Below are positions 33,654-41,584 of a DNA stretch of 64,000 nt, one piece after another. How positions within the stretch are numbered: position 1 is the first letter of the stretch; each line of letters begins with the position of its first letter. A program made the position numbers and the translations under genes. The notes under the pieces were generated by a model, which saw only the letters and a program-made list of their open reading frames with translations, had not been told where the DNA came from and searched no databases. Location: positions 116,001 through 180,000 of the forward strand of contig JACKGW010000008.1 in NCBI GenBank assembly GCA_020631815.1, written 5' to 3'. This DNA is from Planctomycetota bacterium. GTDB lineage: Bacteria > Planctomycetota > PLA2 > JAEUHO01.

Positions 33654-34073
33654 ATGAAGTGGCTCGCAATTCTGGCGTTCTTGAGTGGCGGCTTGCTGTG
33701 GAGCCTGACACAGACGCAGCCTGCCAAGAGCGATGTGCTCCAACTGGAGACGTATCACGAACCGTGTGGAGGCGTCAGTGAGGACTACGAGTACATCCTC
33801 ATCCGGTGGGTTGACTCGTCCGGCAATACCGTCAGAACGCTGTACCTGCGTCGTCCGTGCGATGGAAGCGATCCCTGGGAGCAGTTCAGTATCGGCGGCA
33901 ATCCGTTCTCGGGCTTGACCCCCAACCCCAACGCACCTGCCACGGGTGGCGTTGACATTCTCCAAGTGGATGTCAGCGACGCGGGCAGCTTCGCCGGCTC
34001 CACCCCGGGCAACTACACGTTCAATCCGTGGTCACAACCGAAGATCTTCCTTCCGGATGCCGTGCTGCAGTAG
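33654..34073 (+). CDS. Small secreted protein, cargo of the mobile element
   Basis: I do not recognise this 139-residue protein. It has a short hydrophobic signal sequence (LAILAFLSGGLLWSL) with probable cleavage near AKS-DVL. The mature part holds two cysteines (EPCGG, RRPCDG) that could form a disulfide, and is rich in Asp, Pro and Gly. AAGGAG lies seven bases before the ATG. It is the first gene of the secreted cluster; an IS3 copy now separates it from the next. Base composition is poorer in GC than the core genes. Confidence 0.75.
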   Translation: MKWLAILAFLSGGLLWSLTQTQPAKSDVLQLETYHEPCGGVSEDYEYILIRWVDSSGNTVRTLYLRRPCDGSDPWEQFSIGGNPFSGLTPNPNAPATGGVDILQVDVSDAGSFAGSTPGNYTFNPWSQPKIFLPDAVLQ

Positions 34074-34150
34074 CCGGACTTCGCACTGCACGGGCGCGCG
34101 GGTCGTAGGAGGGTTGCCCCCTACGTCGGGCCCGATGCTCTACGTGCGAT

Positions 34151-34185
34151 GCCCCCTGCGGTACGACAAGCGCGCCGCAGGGGGC
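34151..34185 (+). terminator. Terminator-like hairpin after the small secreted gene
   Basis: A perfect 11-bp stem (34151-34161 with 34175-34185) starts 78 bases after the stop of the 33654-34073 gene and is followed by GTTCCCCCGTCGTGT. It ends 17 bp before the IS3 left end. Confidence 0.6.
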
Positions 34186-34265
34186 GTTCCCCCGTCGTGT
34201 AGTGACCTGCCCCCCTCTGAGTGCGCCACCTGGTCGAGTACTTTCAACCGATCAGGAGACGAACG

Positions 34266-34544
34266 ATGGCTCGCAAGAAGTACAGCCCGGAGCAGGTGAT
34301 CCGGATGCTGCGTGAAGCGGAGGTCGAGCTGGCCCAGGGGGTCGCCGTGGACGCGGTGTGCAAGAAGCTCGGGATCACGAAGAACACGTACTACCGGTGG
34401 CGCAAGGAGTACGGGGGCCTGAAGGTCGACCAGGCCAAGCGCCTGAAGGAGCTGGAGCAGGAGAACGCCCGGCTCAAGCGGCTGGTGGCCGACAAGGAGC
34501 TCGACATCGCCATCCTGCGCGAGGTGGCGGAGGGAAACTTCTGA
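34266..34544 (+). CDS. IS3 transposase OrfA
   Basis: 92-residue helix-turn-helix protein (MARKKYSPEQVIRMLREAEV, KLGITKNTYYRWRKEYGG) followed by a leucine-zipper-like coiled coil (LKELEQENARLKRLVADKEL). It ends at GNF-stop, the usual end of OrfA in the IS407 group. The ATG has AGGAG upstream inside the left inverted repeat region. Confidence 0.93.
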   Translation: MARKKYSPEQVIRMLREAEVELAQGVAVDAVCKKLGITKNTYYRWRKEYGGLKVDQAKRLKELEQENARLKRLVADKELDIAILREVAEGNF

Positions 34545-35395
34545 GCCCCCAGCGCCGCCGCTCGGCTGTCGAGCAGGTCCAACAGGCCCTGGGGGTATCC
34601 GAACGCCGCGCCTGCCGCACGCTGGGCCAGCCGCGCAGCACGCAGCAGAACCCGCCCAAGGAGGACGGGTACGCCAAGCGGCTGCGGGAGCGGATCATCG
34701 AGCTGGCCGTGCAGTTCGGCCGGTACGGCTACCGACGCATCACGGCGTTGCTCCGGCACGAGGGCTGGCGCGTGAACCACAAGCGGGTGGAGCGGATCTG
34801 GCGCCAGGAGGGCCTGAAGGTGCCTTCCCGGCAGCCCAAGCGCCGCCGTCTTTGGCTGGGCGACGGCTCCTGCATCCGCCTCCGACCCCAGCACCCCAAC
34901 CACGTGTGGAGCTACGACTTCGTCGCCGACCGCACGCACGACGGCCGCAAGCTTCGGATGCTGACCGTGATCGACGAGTACACGAGGCGATGTCTGGCCA
35001 TCCGCGTGGAGCGGCGACTTCGCTCGAGTGACGTGATCGACGTGCTGGCCGAGCTGATGGCCCGGCACGGCGTGCCTGCCCATATCCGCAGCGACAACGG
35101 CCCCGAATTCACGGCCGAGGCGGTACGGGTGTGGATCGCCCGGCTGGGCGCCAAGACCCTGTTCATCGAGCCGGGGAGCCCCTGGGAGAACGGCTACAAC
35201 GAATCGTTCAACGGGAAGCTACGCGACGAGCTGCTGAACATGGAGCAGTTCGAGACGCTCAAGGAGGCCCAGGTATTGATCGAGCGGTGGAGGTGGCAGT
35301 ACAACCATCGCCGGCCGCACAGCTCGCTCGGCTACCGACCGCCTGCGCCCGAAACCTGGGCACTGGCCGACGTGGCGTTGGGAGCCGCAGTGTGA
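34541..35395 (+). CDS. IS3 transposase OrfB, DDE catalytic part
   Basis: 284 codons in the -1 frame relative to OrfA, overlapping its stop. It has no normal start codon (first codon CTG) and is expected to be made as an OrfAB fusion by -1 frameshifting near GGGAAACTTCTGA. The DDE residues are visible: Asp in VWSYDFVAD, Asp in IRSDNGPEF and Glu in WENGYNESFNGKLRDELL. The frame is intact to 35395, so the element may be active. Confidence 0.9.
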   Translation: MSPQRRRSAVEQVQQALGVSERRACRTLGQPRSTQQNPPKEDGYAKRLRERIIELAVQFGRYGYRRITALLRHEGWRVNHKRVERIWRQEGLKVPSRQPKRRRLWLGDGSCIRLRPQHPNHVWSYDFVADRTHDGRKLRMLTVIDEYTRRCLAIRVERRLRSSDVIDVLAELMARHGVPAHIRSDNGPEFTAEAVRVWIARLGAKTLFIEPGSPWENGYNESFNGKLRDELLNMEQFETLKEAQVLIERWRWQYNHRRPHSSLGYRPPAPETWALADVALGAAV

Positions 35396-35516
35396 GTTAC
35401 CAGGTGGCACACTCATCGGGGGCAGGTCATCGGGGCCCCCTCCCAAGCGCGATGCCCAGCAGAGTGAGAAGTGCTGCACGTTGCGGGGGGACTCAACACC
35501 ATGAGGAACATCCACC

Positions 35517-36026
35517 ATGAAGAAGCAAGTGCACTCCGCGGTACTGTGGACCCTTGCGACGCTGACGCTGTTCGTCGGCATCGCGCAGGCTACCTCGTAC
35601 CCCACGGGCAATGGCTCAGCGTCAACTGGGACAGACGCCCTCGCTACCAACGGAAAGTTCAAGATCAATCCGGACGGATCGGTCCAGTTCAAGTACTCAC
35701 TGGTCTGCAACACCTGCCCCGTTTGCCCGCCCGAGGACAAGGACCAACTCAACTACAGGTTCTCAGTGGTTGTGAAGAACGCGCTCGGGCAGGTGGTGGC
35801 TTCCGGTGGCACGGTCTCCGGCGGCCACTTGTCACTGTGTGCGTGCGCCACCGGCGCACTCACGTGGGGACCCGTGCCCGTGTTCCCTGGGCCGGCCGCT
35901 TCCGTCAGCGCACAGTTCACGGTCTGGTGTACGTGCTGCGAGGATGGAATCGAGAACCAAACGGGAGTCAAGGAGGCCCTCGACAACGCCGTTCCGACTG
36001 AGTGGATCGAGATGGATCCCGAGTAG
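35517..36026 (+). CDS. Secreted cysteine-rich protein, cargo of the mobile element
   Basis: Unrecognised 169-residue protein with a clear signal peptide (VLWTLATLTLFVGIAQA, cleavage near residue 25). The mature part has eight cysteines in three clusters: CNTCPVC near residue 63, CAC near 103 and CTCC near 140. The spacing suggests several disulfides or a metal site. It ends acidic. GAGGA lies upstream of the ATG. A MauE/DoxX-like membrane protein is encoded two genes on, a family used to form or supply disulfides in secreted cysteine-rich proteins, so the two may cooperate. That is inference. Confidence 0.75.
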   Translation: MKKQVHSAVLWTLATLTLFVGIAQATSYPTGNGSASTGTDALATNGKFKINPDGSVQFKYSLVCNTCPVCPPEDKDQLNYRFSVVVKNALGQVVASGGTVSGGHLSLCACATGALTWGPVPVFPGPAASVSAQFTVWCTCCEDGIENQTGVKEALDNAVPTEWIEMDPE

Positions 36027-36057
36027 CGGATTCTCTCGAACTTTGCAGGAGTCTCTG

Positions 36058-36092
36058 AAGGGTGCCTCACACGTTCGCGTGGGGCACCCTTC
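36058..36092 (+). terminator. Terminator-like hairpin before the 704-residue gene
   Basis: A stem of nine perfect pairs (AAGGGTGCC with GGCACCCTT), with more pairing around a TTCG tetraloop, starts 32 bases after the stop of the cysteine-rich gene and is followed by CCTCAGG. It could end that transcript or reduce read-through into the next gene. Confidence 0.6.
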
Positions 36093-36114
36093 CTCAGGAT
36101 CGAAGGAGGACTTG

Positions 36115-38229
36115 ATGAACATGCGCCGCGGGGCCCTGTTGACTCTCGCACTGGCCCTGTGTTTCGCCTGGCTGCTGTACATCGCACTTCGCCAACCCAA
36201 CGCTGGTTCTGACGACCATGCGCCGGAGTCCGCGAGCCCTTCGGATGTCGACGCGCCGCCGCACAGCCCTGCGTTGGAGGGTGCCGGCGAGCGCGCAGGC
36301 AGTACGGCTCCCCGCACGGATGATCCGCCCCAACCGCCACCGTCCGACGTGGCCAGAGAGCAGGGGCTTTCCGTGCGCGTCCTCAGTGGTGGTCGCCCCA
36401 TCGCGGCAGCTACCGTGTCGGCATCATGGGTGTCGGGGACGGGTTCACTGTCTCGCGTGGAATGCAGTAGTGGCGAGGACGGATTGGCTCACTGCGAGTC
36501 ACCTGCCGGAGTGGTCGACCTGCTCGTTCGCGACCCGCGGCACGGCGTCGTCTCAGCGGTTGTCCGCAGCCCTGGCGAAGTCTCCGTGGACTTGCCTGGA
36601 GGTGCGCTGGTGCTGCTCGACGCTTCGGGGGTCCCTGCTGCTGCACGTTCCCGTCTGACTCTGGTGGAGGCGGCTCACGACCAAGTCGGTGCGTTTTCCC
36701 TCTCCGAGTCTCTCAGTAGTGCTGAGTTGATTGACCTCGGCACTTGGCCGCCGGGACAGTTGCAACTCGTTGTTGCGTGGGCCGACTCCGGAGTCCCTGT
36801 GGCTCGTCGCTCCTTCCTCATTCCAAGTGAGCCGGAGTGTAGGTGTGTGCTGGGCGCCGTCGATTTGGCAGCACCTACACGCCTCAGGCTAAGCCCCGTG
36901 GCGCCGGGCGAGCATTGGGCCGTAGAGTACGCAGTAAGCCGAATACATCTCGGGGTCCTTCAATCCACGATCCTGACGGCCCCAGCGAACGACGAAGGTT
37001 TCGTTGACTTGCCTCCCGAGGCTCGAACCGACTTGCTTAGAGCTTCGCGTGGAGGAGAAGTCCACACCCTGTTCGCTCTTGATGGATGCAAGCGCGACGA
37101 CGGAGTCGCCCTCATCCCTCTGTCTGAGCCCGGATGGCTCACTTTGACATCCGACCAGCCTATTGACTTCGAGATCGACATCGTGGCACGGGCTGGACGT
37201 TCCGCATGCGGTGGCGCCCTCCCACTCTCCCAGCCGAGAGTCATGCCAGCGCAGGAGCGCAGAGCGATGGATCCAGATGCGCCGATCATGGGAACTGTGG
37301 CCACGATTCCCCCGGGCTGGCGTGACTCTGCGGTGGTGCTGGTTCCGGCTGACGCGCAGCTCGTCGTCATTGGCTCGTCCGACGTTTCAATGGTCCATGA
37401 GTTCGTCCGCCCGCTCGGGAAGGGTGAGCGAGGCTTGTGTGAACTTCGGCTGCGCCCGGCGGCAACTGTGGAATTCGGAGTGCCAGAGGGCGGCCTCGGC
37501 ACGACATTGACGTTGGCGGAAGACGAGGTCCACGGTGCGTCCCGTCCGTTGCTTGCACCTGTTCCGCTCCGGATTCCGGGCTCAGGTGCGACGGCGCGGG
37601 TTGCCGGCGTTCCTGTGCCGTTCGCCGGTAGCGTCACGGTTAATCAGGGACTGAGATCTTGGTCTCAGCGCATCTCGCTAGACAGCGCCGGCGTCCAGAA
37701 TGTGCTGATCGTGCGTCCGCTGCAGTCCGGCACAGAATCGACAGCCACCGCTCGCGTTGTCGATGAGGCGGGCGATCCGATTCAGGGAGCTGTCGTCAAT
37801 TGGATCGGCCACGGCGCCCTCCGGAGTCGATCGGTGACAACTGCGGATGGGGTCGCGGTGGGAGATGTGGATCCTGCGGCCCTCGTCGTCGTAGACGTGT
37901 GGGCGAGGGGATACGTCTCGCGGACCATCCAACCTCGGGAAACTGACGTGCCATTGGTGATGGTGCGCAGTGGCACCCTCGTGTTGAGCCTGGACGATGA
38001 TCTCGGAGGTCGCCATCTTCAGGTAATCGTTAGTCGAGACGGAAGGCGCGTGCGCAGAATCGACTCCGTCGTGAGTGAGGCGGGAGGCGCCCTACAAGTC
38101 GTCGGCCTTGAGGCAGGGCAGTATCAGGTCCAACTCGTCGAAATCGAGTCAGACGGAACACCTACGCCTGTCTCCGACCAGGTCGTGCGCGTGACTTCAG
38201 GCGATGACGTGCATGTGCGCCTACCCTGA
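36115..38229 (+). CDS. Large membrane-anchored exported protein with regulatory-like beta domain
   Basis: 704-residue protein. The ATG follows GAAGGAGGA by four bases; an open frame upstream is not used. One hydrophobic segment near residues 7-25 (ALLTLALALCFAWLLYIAL) anchors or exports it, then comes an acidic, Pro/Ser/Asp-rich stretch of about 55 residues. The rest is beta-rich. The segment ATARVVDEAGDPIQGAVVNW (from about residue 544), followed by the AVGDVDPAALVVVDVWARGY pattern, resembles carboxypeptidase-regulatory-like/CnaB-type modules. Similar repeats earlier (SVRVLSGGRPIAAATVSASW near residue 88) suggest several such domains. Function unknown. Its composition is unlike the core genes. 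Confidence 0.75.
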   Translation: MNMRRGALLTLALALCFAWLLYIALRQPNAGSDDHAPESASPSDVDAPPHSPALEGAGERAGSTAPRTDDPPQPPPSDVAREQGLSVRVLSGGRPIAAATVSASWVSGTGSLSRVECSSGEDGLAHCESPAGVVDLLVRDPRHGVVSAVVRSPGEVSVDLPGGALVLLDASGVPAAARSRLTLVEAAHDQVGAFSLSESLSSAELIDLGTWPPGQLQLVVAWADSGVPVARRSFLIPSEPECRCVLGAVDLAAPTRLRLSPVAPGEHWAVEYAVSRIHLGVLQSTILTAPANDEGFVDLPPEARTDLLRASRGGEVHTLFALDGCKRDDGVALIPLSEPGWLTLTSDQPIDFEIDIVARAGRSACGGALPLSQPRVMPAQERRAMDPDAPIMGTVATIPPGWRDSAVVLVPADAQLVVIGSSDVSMVHEFVRPLGKGERGLCELRLRPAATVEFGVPEGGLGTTLTLAEDEVHGASRPLLAPVPLRIPGSGATARVAGVPVPFAGSVTVNQGLRSWSQRISLDSAGVQNVLIVRPLQSGTESTATARVVDEAGDPIQGAVVNWIGHGALRSRSVTTADGVAVGDVDPAALVVVDVWARGYVSRTIQPRETDVPLVMVRSGTLVLSLDDDLGGRHLQVIVSRDGRRVRRIDSVVSEAGGALQVVGLEAGQYQVQLVEIESDGTPTPVSDQVVRVTSGDDVHVRLP

Positions 38230-38233
38230 TCAC

Positions 38234-38731
38234 ATGTCCTCAAGCTGCCAACCGCGCCAAAGCCGCTCTACCGCGGAGATCGCACTTTGCGCTTCGCTCG
38301 GTGCGGTTCTCCTCGCTGCGGGGATCGGGAAGAGCCTGAACCTCGACTCCAGACTATTCATGCAGAGCTTTCTCCCTGAGTTGCTTGGAAACTCGCGGGC
38401 AGCTCTGCTTGCCGTTGCCGCCCTGGAGATGCTGGCCGGCGTTCTGCTGATCTTCGGTCGTTGCATCGTACCGATTGCGAGTTGCGTCGCTCTCGCAATG
38501 CCCGCGTTCGCTCTGCTCTACCTGCTCCGGGCAGCCCCAGATCAGGCGTGCGGGTGCTTTGGCGGCAAGGCGCCATGGGTCGGAAACAACTGGGGCGTTC
38601 CTGCGCAAGCGCTCCTGATCGGGTGCAGTGCAGGGTATCTCCTGCTTTCGATCCGGGCGCGTGGTGCGAAGACGGGTGACGCTGCTGAAGCGAAGCTGGG
38701 TGCGAACCCCCCTTCAGCACGTAGTGAGTGA
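38234..38731 (+). CDS. MauE/DoxX-like four-helix membrane protein
   Basis: 165 residues with four hydrophobic segments and the sequence LAAGIGKSLNLDS after the first. The motif CGCFGG between helices three and four is typical of MauE-like proteins, which act with thiol-disulfide proteins in maturing cysteine-rich exported enzymes. The start is placed at 38234, 4 bp after the previous stop; an ATG at 38204 overlapping that gene is also possible. It ends the cargo cluster. IS66 inserted 146 bp downstream. Confidence 0.75.
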   Translation: MSSSCQPRQSRSTAEIALCASLGAVLLAAGIGKSLNLDSRLFMQSFLPELLGNSRAALLAVAALEMLAGVLLIFGRCIVPIASCVALAMPAFALLYLLRAAPDQACGCFGGKAPWVGNNWGVPAQALLIGCSAGYLLLSIRARGAKTGDAAEAKLGANPPSARSE

Positions 38732-38931
38732 GTCAACCCACGATTGCTGGTCCCACGAGTCAGCCCGCTTCGCCACTCCGCGAGTGAGAGTCTGGAGCCG
38801 CTCCTCGACGGCGCAGGAGCCTGCACCCCCTGCTAGCTGCGCGTCCCGCGCAGTCGGTCGCCCTCTGCGACTGATGTGTACGCGTCCCGTGAACCCAGGT
38901 GCCTGGGGCCCGCGCGCGAGCCCCGCTGCGG

Positions 38932-40455
38932 TCAGGTCGTTGCCGGCGTCCAGAGCCGCGGCGTGAGCTCGTCCATGCGTCCCGGCGGATGGTCGCGTAC
39001 TCGGCCGAGCACGTCGCTCAGCCAAGCGAAGGGGTTCTTCCCTTGCAGTCGGCAGGTCCCGAGCAGCCCGTAGAGTCGAGCCGCCCACGCGCCGCCTGCT
39101 TCGCTCCCGCAGAACGTCCAGTTGTTCCGGCCCACGGCCACCGCGCGAAGCGCGCGCTCGGTGGCGTTGTTGTCGATGGGGATCTCGCCGTTCTCGGCGA
39201 AGCGCGTGAGCTCGGTCCACTGGCCAAGGGCATAGCCAATGGCCTTGCCGATCGGGCTCTTCGGCAGCACCCTGGCGACGTCGCGGTTGAGCAGGGCCTT
39301 GATCTCGTCCAGGATCGCTCGGCTCTTCGATGCCCGCAGCACCGAGGCCAAGCCAGCGCGTTGCCGTGGCGTCGTGGTCGCCTCCTGAATCTCGGACTCC
39401 ACTGCGTACAGCTGGCGAATCAACGCCAGGATCGGCAGGGCACGCGAGGAGGCCGTCTTCTTGGCCTCGAAGAAGTAGCGCCGGGCATGCGCCCAGCATC
39501 CCGCGCGGGACACGTCGGGCCGCTGGCTCACCACCTCGTTGTAGCCCGCGTAGCCATCGGCCAGCAGCACGCCGTGCGTGAAGGTCGCCAGCGCCGCCAG
39601 CGGTGCTTCGCCCTTCCTGCCCATGGAGAAGTCGAAGGCCACCTCGTCGCGATCGCCCAGGTAGGCCCACAGATAGGCCCGGTGGGCCTGCTTCTTCCCC
39701 TCCACCAACACCTTCACCGGCGTCTCGTCGGCGCGTAGCACGCGCGAGGCCAGGATCGAGTCCCACTGCGCACGCTCGATGCGCTCCACCAAGTCGCTCA
39801 CCTGGCGGACCCAGCCACCAAGCGTCTGCTTGCTCAACGTGACGCCCGCCCGCCGCAGGATCGATGTCTGGCGCACGAGCGGAAGATGGTCCACGTACTT
39901 GGCCACCGCCACGTGCGCCAGCGTCGCTGCCGTGGCCTTGCCCTTGGGGATCGGTCCCTGCGGCGCCAAGGCCACGTGGACGCCGTCCTTGCAGCTCCCA
40001 CACGCGTACTTCGGCCGCACCGTCTCGATCACCCGGCAGGTCGCCGGCATGTAGTCCAGCTGCTCCGAGGTCTCTTCCCCGATCTGCGCCATCGCCTGGC
40101 CGCAGCACCCGCAGGTCGTGGAGTCGGGCTCGATGACCCGGCGCTCGCGCGGCAGGTCCTCGGAGAACCGCGTCCGCCCGTGGCCCTTGCGCTTGCGCTT
40201 GTGGGCCGGAACCTCGATCTCGTCGGCCGCATCCGTCTCGTCAGCCGAGGCCGCGTTCAGCGCCGCGTAGGCCAGCTCCAGCTGCGCCGCATCCAGCTTC
40301 TCGCTCTTCTTGCCGAACAGCCGCCGGGCGTGCTGGTCGAGCTCGTGCTTCAGCTTGGCGTTGTCCGCGCGCAGCTCCGCAACGTGCTCGGAGAGCTCGG
40401 CAATCAACGCGTGCGCGGCTTCCAGCGTCGTCGGGAGCTCGATCGCCTGCGCCAT
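38932..40455 (-). CDS. tnpC: IS66 transposase TnpC
   Basis: 507 residues. An N-terminal coiled coil (HVAELRADNAKLKHELDQHARRLFG) and the RRLFGKKSEKLD motif precede the zinc-binding segment CGCCGQ and YACGSCKDGV. The DDE catalytic core follows (VLRADETPV, LLADGYAGYNEV, PIDNNATERALR). The ATG at 40455 is used; the frame extends 29 codons upstream without similarity. Confidence 0.95.
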   Translation of the reverse strand: MAQAIELPTTLEAAHALIAELSEHVAELRADNAKLKHELDQHARRLFGKKSEKLDAAQLELAYAALNAASADETDAADEIEVPAHKRKRKGHGRTRFSEDLPRERRVIEPDSTTCGCCGQAMAQIGEETSEQLDYMPATCRVIETVRPKYACGSCKDGVHVALAPQGPIPKGKATAATLAHVAVAKYVDHLPLVRQTSILRRAGVTLSKQTLGGWVRQVSDLVERIERAQWDSILASRVLRADETPVKVLVEGKKQAHRAYLWAYLGDRDEVAFDFSMGRKGEAPLAALATFTHGVLLADGYAGYNEVVSQRPDVSRAGCWAHARRYFFEAKKTASSRALPILALIRQLYAVESEIQEATTTPRQRAGLASVLRASKSRAILDEIKALLNRDVARVLPKSPIGKAIGYALGQWTELTRFAENGEIPIDNNATERALRAVAVGRNNWTFCGSEAGGAWAARLYGLLGTCRLQGKNPFAWLSDVLGRVRDHPPGRMDELTPRLWTPATT

Positions 40456-40501
40456 GGGCACAGTGTCGCCGCACACGCCGACAGCGCGAAGGAAACAAAC
40501 C

Positions 40502-40858
40502 TCATGCAGGGACGCGTCGCATGCGCTTTCGCATGCGCGCATCGCGAAGGTCGATGCCCTCCAGCACGCACATCAGCTCCTTCATCGTCACCTGCAGCGT
40601 TGTCCGCTCCGGCTGGTTCTCCGGCCACGCGAACGTGCCCTCCTCCAGACGCTTGGCGAACACCCAGAACCCGTTGCGGTCCCAAAGCAGAAGCTTGAGC
40701 CGATCGCGTCGGCGGTTGCAGAACGCGAAGACGTGGCCGGAGAACGGATCCTCCTCCAACACGTTCTGCGCTACCGCGCACAGCCCGTCGAAGCTCTTGC
40801 GCATGTCGGTCACGCCCACGGCCACGTGGATGCGGACGGATGCCGGGAAGCTCAGCAC
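40502..40858 (-). CDS. tnpB: IS66 Orf2 accessory protein TnpB
   Basis: 118 residues with VTDMRKSFDGLCAVAQNVLEEDPFSGHVFAFCNRRRDRLKLLLWDRNGFWVFAKRLE spread over residues 16-72, the hallmark of IS66 Orf2. It overlaps tnpA by 7 bp. Confidence 0.95.
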   Translation of the reverse strand: MLSFPASVRIHVAVGVTDMRKSFDGLCAVAQNVLEEDPFSGHVFAFCNRRRDRLKLLLWDRNGFWVFAKRLEEGTFAWPENQPERTTLQVTMKELMCVLEGIDLRDARMRKRMRRVPA

Positions 40859-41199
40859 GTCGTGGACAGGACGTCGAGCAGGCGGGACAGGTCGTCGCCG
40901 GCAAAGCCCGCCGGCACGCGCACGATGCTGCCGCTCGAGAGCACGATCTCGAACGGCTCGGCCGCGCGCCGCCGGCGTGCATCGAGCTCCACGAACACGG
41001 GGCCCGTGCCCTGCTCGCCGTTCGCCGCCTCGAGCCGGCCGATCCAGCGGCCCAGCGTCACGGGCGCGATGCCCACCTCACGACAGAAGGCCGCGCGGCT
41101 GGTGCCCGACGCACGCCACTGCGACACGACCTCGCCGATGGCGGTCAGACGTGCCGCGCCGCGCAGCCCGTGGATCCGCTTGCCCAAGCTCTCTGACAT
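40852..41199 (-). CDS. tnpA: IS66 accessory protein TnpA
   Basis: 115 residues. The helix-turn-helix segment VVSQWRASGTSRAAFCREVGIAPVTLGRWI (about residues 24-53) is typical of the first IS66 frame. It starts 69 bp inside the right end of the element. Confidence 0.92.
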   Translation of the reverse strand: MSESLGKRIHGLRGAARLTAIGEVVSQWRASGTSRAAFCREVGIAPVTLGRWIGRLEAANGEQGTGPVFVELDARRRRAAEPFEIVLSSGSIVRVPAGFAGDDLSRLLDVLSTTC

Positions 41200-41331
41200 G
41201 ACGACCTCCGGGCAGGAGGGTCGCCAGGCGCATGGTGGCCCGAAACATGGGGTTCACGGGACGCGTACACTGATGTGCCCCTCTCTGAGCCAGTCAATCA
41301 CTGGGGCGCTCCCAACGGATCGAACTTGCCC

Positions 41332-41538
41332 CTAGGTGGCGCGCAGCATTGGGCCGCCGCACCCGAGGAGCCTCAGGAGCCGCCAGCGCCCCCGGCAGCC
41401 AGGCCTTCCCCCACGAGGGCTCTCCCAGCCTTTCCAGGTCGCCGGGGCCACCCCGGCCCACTGTGCGGCGGCCCGCTGGCTCCATTCCCTCGCCACGCGT
41501 CGCCCACGTACCCAGCGAGCCAGTTCGGCTCGTGACAT
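41332..41538 (-). CDS. Small XRE-like HTH regulator at the right end of the mobile element
   Basis: 68 residues, with a Cro/CI-type pattern: LARWVRGRRVAREWSQ, then AAAQWAGVAPATWKGWES as the recognition helix pair. The ATG at 41538 lies 21 bases from an inverted repeat and close behind a promoter, with no strong ribosome site. The same frame is open upstream to the element end and, in the excised circle, joins the integrase frame in phase. The protein may therefore exist alone when integrated, or as a C-terminal domain of the integrase when excised. The second part (GGRPGCRGRWRLLRLLGCGG) fits the end of such a domain loosely. Confidence 0.65.
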   Translation of the reverse strand: MSRAELARWVRGRRVAREWSQRAAAQWAGVAPATWKGWESPRGGRPGCRGRWRLLRLLGCGGPMLRAT

Positions 41539-41555
41539 ACATGGCCCACACGGGA

Positions 41556-41584
41556 TCTGTATCGTGATCGATACACTCCAACAA
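41556..41584 (-). promoter_or_regulatory. Promoter and operator of the HTH gene
   Basis: On the minus strand TTGTTG (41584-41579) and TACAGA (41561-41556) are 17 bases apart. The inverted repeat GTATCG-N4-CGATAC (41559-41574) covers the spacer and part of the -10, as expected for an autoregulated repressor. The -35 lies inside the attP half-site, so recombination happens next to the promoter. Confidence 0.6.

Larger units (their letters stand above)
34203..35429 (+). mobile_element. IS3-family insertion sequence (IS407-like)
   Basis: A 1227-bp element. The left end TGACCTGCCCCCCTCTGAG and the right end (reverse complement TGACCTGCCCCCGATGAG) form imperfect terminal inverted repeats of about 31 bp, ending TG...CA as in the IS3 family. 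It has two overlapping frames, orfA and orfB, arranged for -1 frameshifting. Flanking bases (GTAG left, TCGG right) do not give a target duplication, so the insertion may be old or one flank has changed. It splits the secreted gene cluster without breaking a gene. Confidence 0.9.
38878..41268 (-). mobile_element. IS66-family insertion sequence
   Basis: A 2391-bp element with perfect 19-bp terminal inverted repeats, GTACGCGTCCCGTGAACCC at the left and its complement at the right. It is flanked by the exact 8-bp target duplication ACTGATGT (38870-38877 and 41269-41276), as expected for IS66. It carries tnpA, tnpB and tnpC in the usual order on the minus strand, all intact. The intact duplication points to a recent insertion between the MauE-like gene and the HTH gene. 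Confidence 0.95.

Noticed and set aside
34266..35395. IS3 transposase broken by a frameshift
   Set aside because: OrfA ends and OrfB begins in the -1 frame in the usual place for this family; this is programmed, not damage.
38732..38877. Possible tRNA or other RNA gene beside IS66, as an integration target
   Set aside because: A few tRNA-like stretches are present, but no acceptor or T-arm pairing could be built. The element ends map elsewhere.
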